64,000 nucleotides of DNA from assembly GCA_037039685.1 (NCBI GenBank), contig JAWNGF010000003.1, positions 3,694,571-3,758,570 of the forward strand, given 5' to 3'. Below the pieces are notes generated by a model. That model did not search any database, was not told the DNA's origin, and was given only the letters and a program-made list of their open reading frames with translations. Origin of the DNA: Ceratobasidium sp. AG-K. Lineage: Eukaryota > Basidiomycota > Agaricomycetes > Cantharellales > Ceratobasidiaceae. The position numbers and the translations under genes are program-made. Positions 10,706 through 23,165 of this stretch are shown in pieces (positions within the stretch are counted from its first letter, which is position 1; every line of letters begins with the position of its first letter).

Positions 10706-13210
10706 ATGATATCTACCAACACCTTGTCTTCGAAGCTGCCTCTACAGGACGCAAACCCCACTACTCACGGCGACAAACATGTAAAGGAAATTCAACACAA
10801 GCGGGGGAGATCCGAGAGAAGATATCGTTCTGTGAGTTGCGTCGCTTCTAACGCTCTTCGAGTTTGCTTACTTCTGCTTCAGTCAATCGAAGTTGCCATT
10901 AAACACTTGGTGGTCTCGGCCCAAGCCCTACTGGACTCTCTTGGCAAATGGGGGGAGGGGGAGCTCTCCAAAACCGACGTAACAGACATATACGTTTGGA
11001 TGGGTAACAACTTCCACACCGCGGTCGCGGCGCTCCAAATGGCGGGTATTTGTATGGAGTGAGTGTCTTTTTATCATAAGATATCATCAACCTTTGCACA
11101 AAACTAACACCCCAACGTGTCTGATGTAGGGGTGTACATTCGGCACCCGATGATCTCCGCGCCATTTTGGAGCAAATGCTTGTAGAAGAGGCCCGTGAAA
11201 ACGCTGTATACCTCTACCTGCCTCATATTCACTTTATCACCCTCAAATTCCTCGAGACTCTACGCGCCAAGCAGTCAGAGTATTTGTCCGACACTCCGTG
11301 TACTCCGTGTACTCCAGGTCCCAGACTCTTGGATGGTGCGGTCCACCTCAAGCGCTCATCTCATGTAAACGCCGAGTCTCTTGGTCTGCACCGTGCTCAT
11401 ATTAGGAGAAAGGCATATGTAGATTCTCGAGCGTCTATAACTGATTTTCCCTCTGGACACTTGGTATGGACCGTTTCAGCAGTGCACTACCGGCGACTGA
11501 TGTTGGCTTGTTACACAAATAAGCTACGTACGGGGCAAGGCCTTATAACCGCACAGCTTCAAACCGAATCGATAACCCACGAAGCGTCAGGCAGCCTATC
11601 CAGGGCTAGCGCCGGATCACTCCATGTTTTGATGGTGGGTTCACTTTGTAGATGCACTATCCGTGAGGTTGGGAGACAAAATTGATAACCCAATACTGCT
11701 TGGCTGGAATAGTATGGCGGCTTGACCTTGTCCAACTCAGCTAGGGCCGCCTCAAATGAGTCGAGCGTCACGAATCAGGATGTAATAACTCACGAGATGG
11801 TAATATGTTCCTCTCATAAGTGCACTCTAATACGTTTCTCACACAGGCTGAATTATACCAGTCTATTTCAGAAATACTCGAACGTCTTAGTCATCATGGC
11901 TGTAATGATGTTACTAGTCGACTTGACGAGTCCAAGTTTAGCGAGTACCCCGTCTCGACTGGTGGTTGTGGGGACGTCTATCGCGGTGCCCTCCAGGATG
12001 GAACCAAGGTGGCCATTAAGTGTCTCCGATTGCAGATGGACTCGAATGAGATCTCGCAGAAACAACTTCGGGTAAGCAGCGTATATGCTGTCGTTGAATA
12101 ATTGTAGCCTAACGTAGTGCGATCTGGATTTTAGCGTACTGCACAAGAGCTGTATGTCTGGTCGAAGTGCGTTCACGCCAACGTTTTAGGTTTAGTCGGA
12201 ATGGCCCAGTATCGGGGTCAACTCGCAATGGTATCGCCTTGGGTCCGGTATGGGAATCTGAGGCGTTTACTTTCTCAGGAGCCTGGAGTAGATCGTTACA
12301 AATTGGTACGGTCGTACACCCGATGACCGAGCTCGAAGTTGAACAATTTTTTCCAGTGCGCTCAAATCGTCGATGGGATCGTCTACTTGCATGCGGCTGG
12401 TGTGGTCAGCGCTTTCTCACTATCAGTGCATTATTTGCATTGACAATTAACTCAATCTTTGACTTACACTGTAGGTTCATGGGGACCTCAAAGGCGTACG
12501 TGAATCTATCGCAACTCGAGTGGAAGAGTTTCGGCTCATAATCTGTTATATATCAAGGATAACATCCTTTTTACGGAGGACTTTACTCCCAAGCTGACCG
12601 ACTTTGGCAACGCGACTCTGAGAGAGTATACACTGCAGTTTTCCCAGACTTCAAGCAAGGCCGGGATGTCACTAAACTGGGTGGTACGTACCGTGAACCG
12701 TTCTATAATGTCTGGTATTAAGATTCATTGCTAGGCTCCTGAGGTACTTAAAGAGGAGACTGGGATTACTTCGGAGGCAGATATATGGTCGCTTGGAATG
12801 GTGTGTCAATATTTCAGCCCACGACTGCCTTGGTTCTCATCTGGAGGCTCCTTTAGACCATGCTAGTAAGTCTTTGAAGGGGTTACAGAGCTTAGTCTGA
12901 CCGATCCGACAGGAGGTAATAACTGGGAAGCCGCCGTATGTTGGACTCCGCGAGGTGAATGTAATGAGGAGAATTGAAGGCAATGTCCATCCCACCCGAC
13001 CCGAAGACGTAATAACCTCGCAAAACAAGTACTCTGATCTCCTCTGGTCGCTTTTTGAACTATGCTGGACATATAACCCCTTGTATCGCCCAAGCGCCAT
13101 CGAAATCCAAGCTAGGGTTAGTGTTTCCAAGTTTCCTTATCGCATACCATTGACGAGAAATCCTAAAGATGAAGGATGTGATTTTGGAAAGAGAGAAAGA
13201 GAGTCTGTGA
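10706..13210 (+). CDS. TKL-like protein kinase, array copy 4 (type B), complete
   Basis: Exon 1 runs 10706-10831 (42 codons, donor TCT|GTGAGT) and the last exon runs 13169-13210 (tail MKDVILERERESL). The N-terminal region is helical like the other copies and contains a small in-frame repeat (TPCTPCTP, near 11295-11315) from a duplicated TACTCCGTG. The kinase domain has GGCGDVYRG, VAIK, VHGDLKG, DFGNAT, SLNWVAPE and WSLGM, so it should be active. The C-lobe (GKPPYVGLREVNVM...) is closest to copy 2. Introns sit in the same places and phases as in copy 2. It is the last member of the array before the NACHT-WD40 gene, which is on the opposite strand. Confidence 0.85.
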
Positions 13211-14531
13211 TGGTCGGATACCCTTAGTGTGGCTGTATCTGGGCGAGCTCTGCATTGCTTGTATGCTGCCGACGAGTTATCAATGTAGCCCGCTACGTGC
13301 AATTTACGGGGTCGACGACAAGTCGCCCCGCAAAGCGTCACTTGCGATTAATCCGGAGTGATCTCACTGTCCTACTCGCACTAGAATAGGCAAGCCGGTT
13401 CAATAAACACGCGTAGAGCTGATGACCCTGTAACTCAAGCCTGAGGCTGAATCGACTACTCTGCAAACGTCAACAAACAGCTGAAAACAACAGAGCCTCG
13501 TTTGAAGCTAATGCCTGCCTGCGTGACTTCACGAGGTGGAGGCCTTGTATCATAACCCAGTCGTCGGGGTTTGACGAAACACCTCCTAATAATCAGGACC
13601 GCGTTGATTGGTGAGCCGCATCTAGCGATACAATATGCGCCACCTTGGGTCAGAGGGCAAATTAAAATTGCCCCCCCCCCCCCCGGTATAATTTGATGAA
13701 GCCAACCTCCTGTTTTAGCCGAGAAATTTCTTGCATCCACTGAAAGGGTAACATAGATTCGAAAACGATATATAATTAAGTCCCCGAAGGCAAAAAGTAT
13801 CAAAAAATTATTGGCCAACAGCTAAACTCTACCTTGTAGCCTCCCTCGTCGCCTAAGTCAGTCCCCCGACAGTGGATATAGAATTGCACATCTCTATGCT
13901 CCATCCGAGCCAATCGCCTAGCGTGCTAAGCTCGGCGCCCACAAGCATATACTCAACGGCGGCTAGCATGCATGCTGACTCGTTGGATTAGCGGATGGAG
14001 GCTAGATACACCTCTATGTCCAGCGTGGGATCGCGACAGGCCTCGTTCAACAGTGTAAACGTGCGAGATTCGCCTGGCTTCGAATCCGCGGGAGGCGCGA
14101 TAGGAGAGGTGGAGTAGGGCGCCTCAGCTCAGCTTCGCCCTCCTCCAAGCGGGATCTTCGGGCAATCCCATGGTCGAGGAAGGGTAGATGAAAAAATTAG
14201 CGCGGTGGTCGTTGAAATAGTCTCGTTGTCACAAACAATAACAAACCACATGACGTGAGCTCAAGCTTCTAGGAACTCATGGCTGTATGCATGGCACAAG
14301 CGACGGTTCGAAACAACGGAGTGTTTCCTCGGCCGTCAGCTTATCTTCATTAGTGAAGCTCAGAATGGCGCAATGATAAGCCTCACATATCCATTATTTG
14401 AGAACAAGGTCCGCCTGACTAAATTATGCTTGGCTTCCCCAATGAAAATTCTTAGAGCATACAGTCGATAGGATGAATTGCAAGCCTACATTGACATCAT
14501 TTCTACACTGCTGAAATCGAGCTTGTCAGCC
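13211..14531. other. Convergent intergenic region with a poly-C tract and a possible orphan kinase 5' flank
   Basis: This lies between the 3' ends of kinase copy 4 and the NACHT-WD40 gene. It holds a run of 14 C at 13671-13684. From about 14090 to 14260 short blocks appear in the same order as the kinase unit 5' flank (GGGAGGCGCGATAGGAGAGG, a CTCC...GGGATCTT core, then an ACAAACAATAACAAACCAC box), but no kinase follows. No gene is supported. Confidence 0.4.
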
Positions 14532-17500
14532 TTACACAGAGTTGCGATAGCACCCAGACCAATTATCTCCGAGCAATAAACCCTTGTAATCAATTCGAAT
14601 GCTCCCGGAAGGGCCAATTGCGAGATCGTTGTGAGGGAGTGCAAGGGAATCATGAAGTTCAGGTGGAACCCAAAAGAGCAGGACGGTACTTCTGGTGTTC
14701 AACCCAGAATCGCTGGAACCGCTGGCCTCATCCCCTCCTATTTGACCACATATCCACCCGTCCCGTTCAAAATACCAGCGGCTTTCGAGAGGACCAGTCG
14801 TGGGATGATGCTGAACCAGGCGAGTCGTTCGAATCGTAGGGAATTTTTCTGACTTGGGCGAATACCACCCACGGGTGCTGGAGACTGCAAGGAGCCCGCG
14901 AGGTGAAAATGCAATCGACGAAACCGCTTTAACATCGGCGTCAAACAATGGGACAACCATAGTGCCGGTTTGCATATCCCAGACTCCAATGGAGGAATTA
15001 CTACATCCAATGATAACTTGAGCCCCGTTCCGAGCGAAGTCGACGCATATAGCAGACGATTTGGATTCCTGAAGTGGCTTCGCAACAACATCACCAGTAC
15101 GCGCATCCCATACACAAACCCCGCCTGCACCACCCGACAAAATTTGTTTACTGTCAGGGGAGAATGCAACTGAGAGCACCGAATGACCGTCGGTTTGGAG
15201 TGGCCCGGTAACGGTATCACCTGATAACACGTTCCATATCCGAATTGTTTTATCATGAGAGCCGGAAACGAGCTGGGATCCGTCGGACGAGAACGCGAGG
15301 GAACTGACCGAGCTTGAGTGGCCCTGCAGTGGCTCTCCAATCGGAGAACCAGCTGTTGTATCCCATATCCGGACAGTGTTATCTTCAGAGCCGGAAGCGA
15401 TCTGAGTGCCGTCACAAGCGAACGCAATGCAGGTGATTGGCCCTGTATGGGCTTGCAGCGGTTCGACTACGAGAGCAGCAGTCTTCAAATCCCATACGCG
15501 TATCGTTTTGTCCGTTGACCCCGAAGCTATCCACCGACTATCAGGAGAAAAAGCGACCGAGTTCACAAGGCCTTGATGTCCTAGAATCGGCTTGCCGACA
15601 ATGTCGCCTGTTTTGGTATCCCAGATACGAACACTGCAATCATAGGATCCACTAGCAATTAGTGTGCTATCGTGGGATAGTGCGATGCATCTAATACGAC
15701 GACTGTGTCGTTCAAGCATCCAGCGACTTCGTTTGAAGCCACTCGTAGTCATATTCCTATCCCATGTTCGGACAGTATGATCCCGAGATCCGGAAATTAT
15801 CCGAGTTCCGTCGGGGAAGGCGGAAATGCAGGAGATGGATTGGTTGTGCCCTTCAAACGGCAGCCCCGTGGCTTTACAGGTTTTCGTATCCCAAGTTCGA
15901 ATCGTCTGATCGTCAGAGCCAGAGACAATATGACTGTCACCACCATTGGAAAAGAATGCGATGGATGTGACTGGAGCGGCGTGCCCTTCCAACGGACCGA
16001 CAACCATTGCACCTGTGCGTGCATCGAGTACCCGTATCATGCAGTCGCTAGATCCTGTGGCGATATAGTCATCGTCAGAAGAGAAAGCGAGGGATGTGAC
16101 TGGACCGAGATGCCCTGTAAACGGCGGGGTAAGGGTCCCGCCTGTGACTGCGTCCCACATCCGGATGACGCCACCAGAAGAGCCAGAGATGATTCGGGTT
16201 CCATCGGAAGAGAAGGCAACAGAAATTATTGGTTCTGAGTGGCCCTGGAACGGACCGGAGACTTGGGCACCAGTACATGAATCCCAGACTCGAACAGTGT
16301 AGTCAGTGGACCCAGAGAGCAGCTGGCTTCCATCGGATGAGAACGCAACCGCCTGAACCGCTCCATCGTGGCCCCTAAATGGGCCAGCAATCGTAACCCC
16401 ATTTTGTGAATCGCATATGCGGATGGTGTAATCATCAGAGCCAACGGCAAGTTTGGTGCCATCACGGGAGATTGCGATCGCTTCAGCCGTCGAATTAGTC
16501 AACCACGTTGCCAATGGAGTATCTGCTCTATAAGTGATAGCGGTCCCCTGAACGTCCATTATACCCTGAAGACGTTTCCAATAATGCGAGTATACCAAGC
16601 TTGATTTGGGGCAAAACGGTAACGCAGAGATATAGAGGTGAGGGGTGCTCTGTGTGCATGGACTAGCCGCGAAGCGAGCGACAAAGCTCCAAGCATCAGC
16701 AATCTGTCTACGAATATCTTCTGGAGCATCGTTTTTCTACCCTCTCGTCAGCGTTTCGGCTACTGACCCGATCTACCGACTTACCAGCAGCCACTTCTGC
16801 GCAACAAGCAGGCTGGACAGTCCAACTCCGATGCATCGGCTCAAGTTCAGGGCTTCCATCCAAAACAAAAGTCTGAAAGACAAGAAATCTATGAGCTGAT
16901 CGAGAAGTGAATGCGGTGCGGTTGCTTGTCGGAGATGCCCATCCCAAAATCGGCATGCATAAAGCAACCCCTCGGAAATTTCCCGCTTGACCCGCGCCTC
17001 TAGGTCTGGCACCTTGTCATCGTACAAAAAAGATGAATTGAGACCACAGATGTTGAACCGCAGTTGTTTCATGACTTCAAAGCACCGGTCCCCGAGCAAA
17101 GCGTGGACTTGACCCGCGTTTATGTAAAATGAACCAGACCGCCCCTGAGCGCACAAGTAGTCGCGAAATGACGCATGAAATGTAGATACTAATCCTCGGT
17201 CTTCAGATATATGCAGCACAGATCGCAGAGGCTGTAGGGAAGACAGAACCTGTTCGACTTCGAGAGCTAGAATCGATCCGAGGGCATGGACAGTCAATGG
17301 CTCCATCGCGCATATCACCGTCCCAAGTATCAGCCGCATCGACTCTAGCTCCTCTTCTTCCAGAACCTCGTCATTGAAAGCAGCTGTGAGTATCATTTTG
17401 TATAACCCATCGATATCCTTGTATCTTTTACTCGATCCTCCGACGATTTGTGGTTGGGGTTGTATAGCTAACATCGCCTTGAGTCGTGTATGGGTGTTCA

Positions 17501-19285
17501 CTGCAATGCCATCGGGTAATATGTACCGTACTACGGTGGCAGCATAGATGAATAGCCTGCCAGATTGTTTTGCCAGAAGCTCAATCTGATCTGTGGAAGG
17601 TGGCTGCGGCATTGAACTGAGAGCCTCCGTTAAGTATCTGCTGATATCCTCTTCCACACTGGACTGTTCGATATCATGAAGATGGAGCACAGATGGAGAG
17701 TAAACCAGTTGAGAAAGCATCTTGTCTCGGATCCCGTGCTCGGGTCGGCTGGTTATAAAGAACTTGACTGGTAGGTCTGTCCCTAGCTCGAGCAGTGTCT
17801 CGAGAAGCAGTCGCACCTCAGAGGTGTTCTCGCACTCGTCAAGTGCGTCGATTACGACCACCAGGCCGTCAGGCAGGGAGTCCTTCGCCTTCTGCATAGG
17901 CTGCTGCAGAATCTTCTTGAACTGCAACGCGATATTCAACCGGCTTGCGTCCAGATCATAGCCCAGAGCCTCACGCAAAGCCACCCGAAAAACAGAAGAG
18001 TAACAGGCGAGGAAGTAAGCAACCGTGGGAAATATCCGGTTGGCGTCGTGGCAAGACGACAACGCCCGAGAGCAGAAGAAACTGGCACCAAGCTGCTTTC
18101 GCTCCTCAAGCCACTCGCACAGACTATATGCAATCGTTGTTTTGCCGGTACCGGCCATGCCATCCATCCAGTAGATTTTGGTAGCGTTTGGATCCTGGAC
18201 CCAATCTTGTATATCACTTTGCACCTTCTCGCGTGTTTGTGCGGTGCATCCTCGTCGCTTGACGGCCGTTGAGTAGCTAGAGTTGTATCGAGCATTTTTT
18301 TCTGGTTCCATTTCTTTGAGACTGTCCAACTATGTAGACCAGGGTGTTAGTGCGAGCCCATAAGATCGCCTCAAAATATCCACAGACCATGTTCAGTGCG
18401 CTTGAATGACCCGTATACATGTACAAGCTCCTTAAATTAATATTGTTCTTGTTTCCGGTCAAAATTAATGCGACCTCAGTGGTTTGCATACTCACTTGCA
18501 GTTGTCGGAATAGTCCCTCAACTCGGCGGTAGCATCTTGTTATATCATCCCGATCGTCCACCGAGTCCAACATCTGCCTCAGCTTGCTGCGTGACTGTCT
18601 TGCCTTGATATGCTCGACCTCTTTGTTGATCGACCTTTACATTCGCTAAACGAAGGTTTGCATGCCAATGAGCAAAAAACACCCACGAAGTTATGTTTGT
18701 GATAGCATCGCTGATATGCTCTGATTTAAACTCGTCCATGCATTTGCTGATCGTGTCAGCCATTGATGTGAGCTCGGCGGTTATTGCTTCGTAGTCATCT
18801 CGATTGTCCCCTGCCATCTGTCCGGCGTCAATCGACTTGCCATAAGCGAACTATAGCTCTACACCGCTACGAACCTGTATGGCATCTAGACAGGCAACAA
18901 ACTCTGTAACAGCCGACTTCAACAGGGGTAAAGCGTCTGAACTTTTCGTCAGAATGCGCATCGCAGTTTCAAGTCCTTGCTTCGCTGTGTTCCCGGCGCC
19001 CTTGAGCTTATCAGGTTCGGATTTTGCCACAGCCGTTGGTTCCGGGCCAGGACTAGTCACTGAAGAGCTGGACAATTGTTCGGGTGCATCCTGTGCGTGA
19101 AGAGAGGTGTTGGTAGTATCAAGATCGCCGGTGGCGGGAGGTGCGCCACTGGCTGGATGTGAGACTGGTGATGTGGCGTTGGAGACAACTTGGTTCGTAG
19201 GTGGTGGATCCTGGTTGTCTCCTTTCCCGCCCAGTGAGTTTCGTATGGTGCGAATGCGATTCCTTATTGAAGTCTTTGGTGGCAT
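14532..19285 (-). CDS. NACHT-WD40 STAND receptor (fungal NLR-like)
   Basis: One gene of about 1470 codons on the minus strand. Exon 1 (19285-18875, 137 codons) starts at ATG and has a basic then Pro/Ser-rich N-terminus followed by helices. Exons 2 and 3 (18817-18687 and 18634-18496) encode the helical linker usual in this family. A small exon near 18440-18402 is likely. The next exon (18329 to about 16785) carries the NACHT NTPase with Walker A GMAGTGKTT and Walker B VVVIDALDEC. The last exon (to 14532) has about 13 WD40 repeats, the thirteenth degenerate, and a WVPPE...WSGCY C-terminus typical of agaricomycete NWD proteins. STAND proteins are nucleotide-switched scaffolds; fungal members act in allorecognition and immunity. 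Ligand and effector partner are unknown. The WD repeats are not near-identical, so recent repeat reshuffling is not evident. Confidence 0.9.
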
Positions 19286-19639
19286 ACTGTGGTGGTAGTG
19301 ATCTTCAAGGCCCCACTACTTAAGCTCAAGTATATAGGGGCACAGCCTCGAGCTTCGAAGCGTTGATCGGCGCTTGGGTCAGAATAGCTGGACACTGCTT
19401 CGGCCTAAACGGTAACTCAAAATCTCGCCCTCGATCTTCAAAACTTATGGTGCGTAAATCACTACGCGGCTTTCCACACCCGCGCCGCCAAATCCGCTAT
19501 TTTCGATTCTTGCCCCCACACGGCCGACCAACAAATTCCACCAGGCTAGCGCAGCTCCTCAAGCCTATCATTATTCATGGTCGCAAATATAGCCTCCGGC
19601 CAAGGGGCGCATATTTACAGCCACTCTGAGTTCACCGCC

Positions 19640-20440
19640 CCCATCTGCCACATCAAAATAATGCATACATTCACCGCGATACACCAAAAGTTCTACGAAA
19701 GAACAAACGGAAAAAATTCATCAACAACAGACCAAGAGTAGTCTGAATCGAGTTTCGCAAACGCGAGCCGCAAAGTGAACTCAAGGGTCGCCTGACCCCC
19801 ACACCTGACCCAATCTCCTCGGCCACCCAGACCCCAAGAGCAGCCATGAGTGACCCGCGCAGCCACCCGTATTGCCTCTACGACAAAACATGACAGAGGA
19901 GTCCCTGTACTGGGAAACCTCTCCCTGGACCAACCATTGATCGCAGATTACTCCCAGGACCTAACTAATGCACCCTCAAGAGACGGCGGGATCCGCGGAG
20001 CTCGCCAGGCATCCCGAGGTAGGCGCTTTAGCGTAGCGCAGTGGGCGGGAAAGAGGCCGAAGCCAGGTGCAGGGGCGAAACAAACTGACCCAGTCCCCGC
20101 AGAGTTGTTCCAAGCTCGAGCTGCGCTATGCCCTCCCCTCGCGGATCTCTGGGCGATGCGAGCGGCAGCGAGCGCATGTCTGATGCTCTGCTCGCCCAAT
20201 TATAGGCGGTGCCGGCTAGACACGTGTGCAAGGGGACTAGAATGCTCAGACCTTAGCCCGCTCGTGAGAAAGACGAACGAGTCGTCGTGTGCGTGGCGAG
20301 CAAATGCGGCTTTCGGACTACAACCGCCAGTCAGTAAACGCCCCGACAGGATGGACACATCGGCTCACCTGTTATTGATGAGGATCAAGACAAATTGATA
20401 TCGATGTTTATGTATCCGAGATCTTGAGGGCCGGCTGCAC
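19640..20440 (+). repeat. Dispersed degenerate repeat, member 1
   Basis: This shares about 800 bp with member 4 (30760-31560): the opening AAGTTCTACGAAAGAACAAA box, a nearly identical 55-bp block starting CCAAGAGTAGTCTGAATCGA, the core CCCTCCCCTCGCGGATCTCT, and the closing GAGGGCCGGC box. It is not coding. An A-box-like TAGCGCAGTGGG is at about 20034-20045, which hints at, but does not prove, a tRNA-derived SINE origin. Confidence 0.65.
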
Positions 20441-20939
20441 ACAGCTTACATCAGAACCCTCAACACTCCTTAGGCTTCCTCTTCGGGCTTAACCTGAACA
20501 TGATATCGCTGTTAGACACAGAATTTCAATGTGTTCATATCAAGTTGCAATTGGAATAAAGGGGTAATATTTCTAGCAAATACAATACGCGTTACAGCTA
20601 AATGGTAAGTACCAAGTTCAACGAGAGAGCGACAGGGAAATTCCCAAGAATAGTCCCAAGACAGCCCAATTGGAACCGTGTCACACACCCTCGATTACCC
20701 AGTCTCACGAAGAATAGATACACACAGCCAGCGTATATGCATCTAAAATCCAGGTTCGTTCCACCAATGCTTTCCCAAGGCCACCATCCTTCCCATCCCA
20801 CCCCCACTACCCAACCCTACTCGTGCCGCCTATCGGACTTTTAACACAAGAGGATAGTGACGCACCAAGGCGTGGAGTCTCATCGGTCACATATACCCCG
20901 TGCAGTGATAGCACTCTATGACAGAGGCACGGGGGAAAA

Positions 20940-21440
20940 AGTGTAACGCGGTCACCGAGTCATCCAGCGCTCGTGACGCAGCCCTCCCCTGCCGGGTCTT
21001 TGGGTGATGCAAATAGCAGCGAGTGGGCTTCATGCTGTTTCCGCCCGGATTATTGATGTGGCCTATGGGCTAGGATTATGAGCCAGGCCCACGTGGACTA
21101 ACGCGTATGGTGAGCTCACCTACCATTGGTGGTAGATCATTTCGATACAGCCTGAGGATGCCTTTGTATATGTTGGGCACCGCAGGACCCAATTTCAAAT
21201 CGCCGATCCAGGAAATTGACGAGGCGCGCCACAGATACCGCGCCCAGTCATGGAAGAGGCCTAAACACGTCCCGTGCACAGCCCGGCTGGGCCGGTCACC
21301 GCCAGTCAGAAGCCTCAGTCCGACGGGACCGGTTCCTCAAGTGCGAGTGGCTCAATCGTGGTTAGCTACGCAAGTCAAGGTCAATAAACAAGCATCCTCT
21401 CAGGCTCAGAAGCTCACGACAGATTCTGGGCGTCGCGCGT
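20940..21440 (+). repeat. Dispersed degenerate repeat, partial member
   Basis: Here the core reads GCCCTCCCCTGCCGGGTCTTTGGGTGATGC, preceded by a GTCACCGAGTCATCCAGCGCTCG segment like that in other members. The 5' box is not found. It is more diverged than members 1 and 4. Confidence 0.4.
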
Positions 21441-21649
21441 CAGGGACCGGCGAATAAACACCCCTTGGGAGTTAGGAGCACCAGTGAGTGCGAGGATATA
21501 TACCGTACGATCAACTCATGCTGTTGGATCAGGGGTTAATCACGCGAAATGAAAGCTCGCATATTTCCTGTATGACAACACAGCGCTGCTGACTCCTGTA
21601 GATTAGGTTGATGTCAAAATAAATTGATAAACAGGCGGGTAAAGAAAGG

Positions 21650-22290
21650 CACGATTCCACGACAAGGAGCACCCAATCCAACCACCCGAGTTCTGCAAAA
21701 GAACAAACGAGGAGAATTTACTTCACGACAGACTGGGACAACCCAAACGCTCCACACCCCCTCGATCACCTAGACCGACGGGAATCGGACGCACGTGCTG
21801 GCCAAATTTACTAGCAGACCCCTTGGCTATAGACATCAATCCTCCCCGTCCAACACTCTCCAGGCCTCTCATAGCTCGCGCCACTATTGGCATCCATATA
21901 AGCCGAGCGGAACTTTTGCGTATGCGGACGGGCCCTTGTAAGCCGCGTCTACCCCCGTGTAAGGGGCAAGTGCTCTGGCGCGTGGGTGAGAAAGAGGCGT
22001 AGCAGCGCCGCTGAATAGTCCCATACTCGAGTCGTTGTACCCTCCCCTCGTGGATCTCTGGGCGATGTTGACAACGAGCGACAGAATTCACTGCCCGTCC
22101 GGGCCATGAACGTCGCCGTCATGCTCATAGCAAGCAACGCGGCCTTTTGTGACGACCAGTTAGCAATGCAAGGACTAGGAGTGAACGAATGGGTGGGCCA
22201 AATTTACCTATCGTTGGTGAGGTCTAGGGTACACGAGTGGAGGCTTGTGTACCCTCTCATTCAGGGTCCGTGTTCATTGCCAATTGACCG
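21650..22290 (+). repeat. Dispersed degenerate repeat, member 2
   Basis: It has the 5' box in the form GTTCTGCAAAAGAACAAACG, followed by ACGACAGACTGGGACAAC, the core ACCCTCCCCTCGTGGATCTC at about 22039, and the distal CATTCAGGGTCCGTG box. Order and orientation are the same as in members 1, 3 and 4; it is closest to member 3. Confidence 0.55.
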
Positions 22291-23034
22291 ATGACGTCGA
22301 CAGGGACAGGCCTGCCAAACATCCTTCAATCAGGAGAGCCGAGCTCGCGAGTCTGACAGGCGGCGACTCCAGCCAGCAACCATGGGAACGTCAGGCGGGG
22401 ATCCGATGCACAATCGCACAGTTGAGGCTGAGTTCATCAGATACACCATTGGGTCAACTTGGAAGAGAGGCCAAGGGCGACAGAGGGCGACCATGGTGAT
22501 CCAGACATACGGAGCCCCAACGCACATAACCAACATAACCATGCGCGCCGGGATTACAATTCGAATAATTTATCACTGCTTTAGGTTGTGATATTGAACT
22601 TGCAGGGGATGTGAAAACTTCTTATGTCAAAACCTGCATCCCCCGCCCAAGCGCAAAGGAGAAGAAGCTTACTCCACTGGATCTGTAAAGGAGAGACTTA
22701 CCCTGGGCTAGCCCCAGCTAATATTGAGCTATTCGGAGGTTTCAAGCCCAATTATTAGTGTGACTTCGGATTGAATTAGTCGGGTTCTACCAAGCCGCTC
22801 CCGACATCCCATCGGGCCCCTGCATTGATGCGAGCAAAGGATATTGATTTTGGGGTTAGCTTCACTATATCCAAGTAAAGTAAGTGAAGTATTGGGTAGC
22901 AGCGGGTGCCGATGACCCCGATTGATCGAAGATCTTGGCGCATATACCCGAGATGGTCTCGTGGGGCTACTGTATCAGAACATATCGTTCGCCCAGCGTG
23001 AGCCAGGTACAGACCCCCGATTGTGCTCGGGTCT

Positions 23035-23165
23035 GCTCCTGGCAAACACTATATTCTCGTTATTAATCCGAGTGCATCCCGAAGGGCCAATCGCAATATT
23101 GTTTTATAGGATCGCAGAGGGGTCACAAACCACGGGTCGAGTCCGGAGAAGCGGGTAGCATGAGT
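23035..23165 (-). pseudogene. Relic of a NACHT-WD40 gene 3' end
   Basis: On the minus strand this reads W.V.P...SYK, then after a one-base frameshift NNIAIGPSGCTRINNE. This matches the C-terminus of the intact NACHT-WD40 gene at 14532 (FWVPPEL..., then NDLAIGPSGSIRIDYKG). The nucleotide match covers GGAAGGGCCAATTGCGAGAT-like sequence at 14600. Only the last tens of codons are recognisable, so a second NWD gene once lay here, in the same orientation as the intact one. Confidence 0.6.

Noticed and set aside
14070..14100. TTCGAATCC box like a tRNA T-loop
   Set aside because: No paired T stem, anticodon arm or acceptor stem could be drawn around it.
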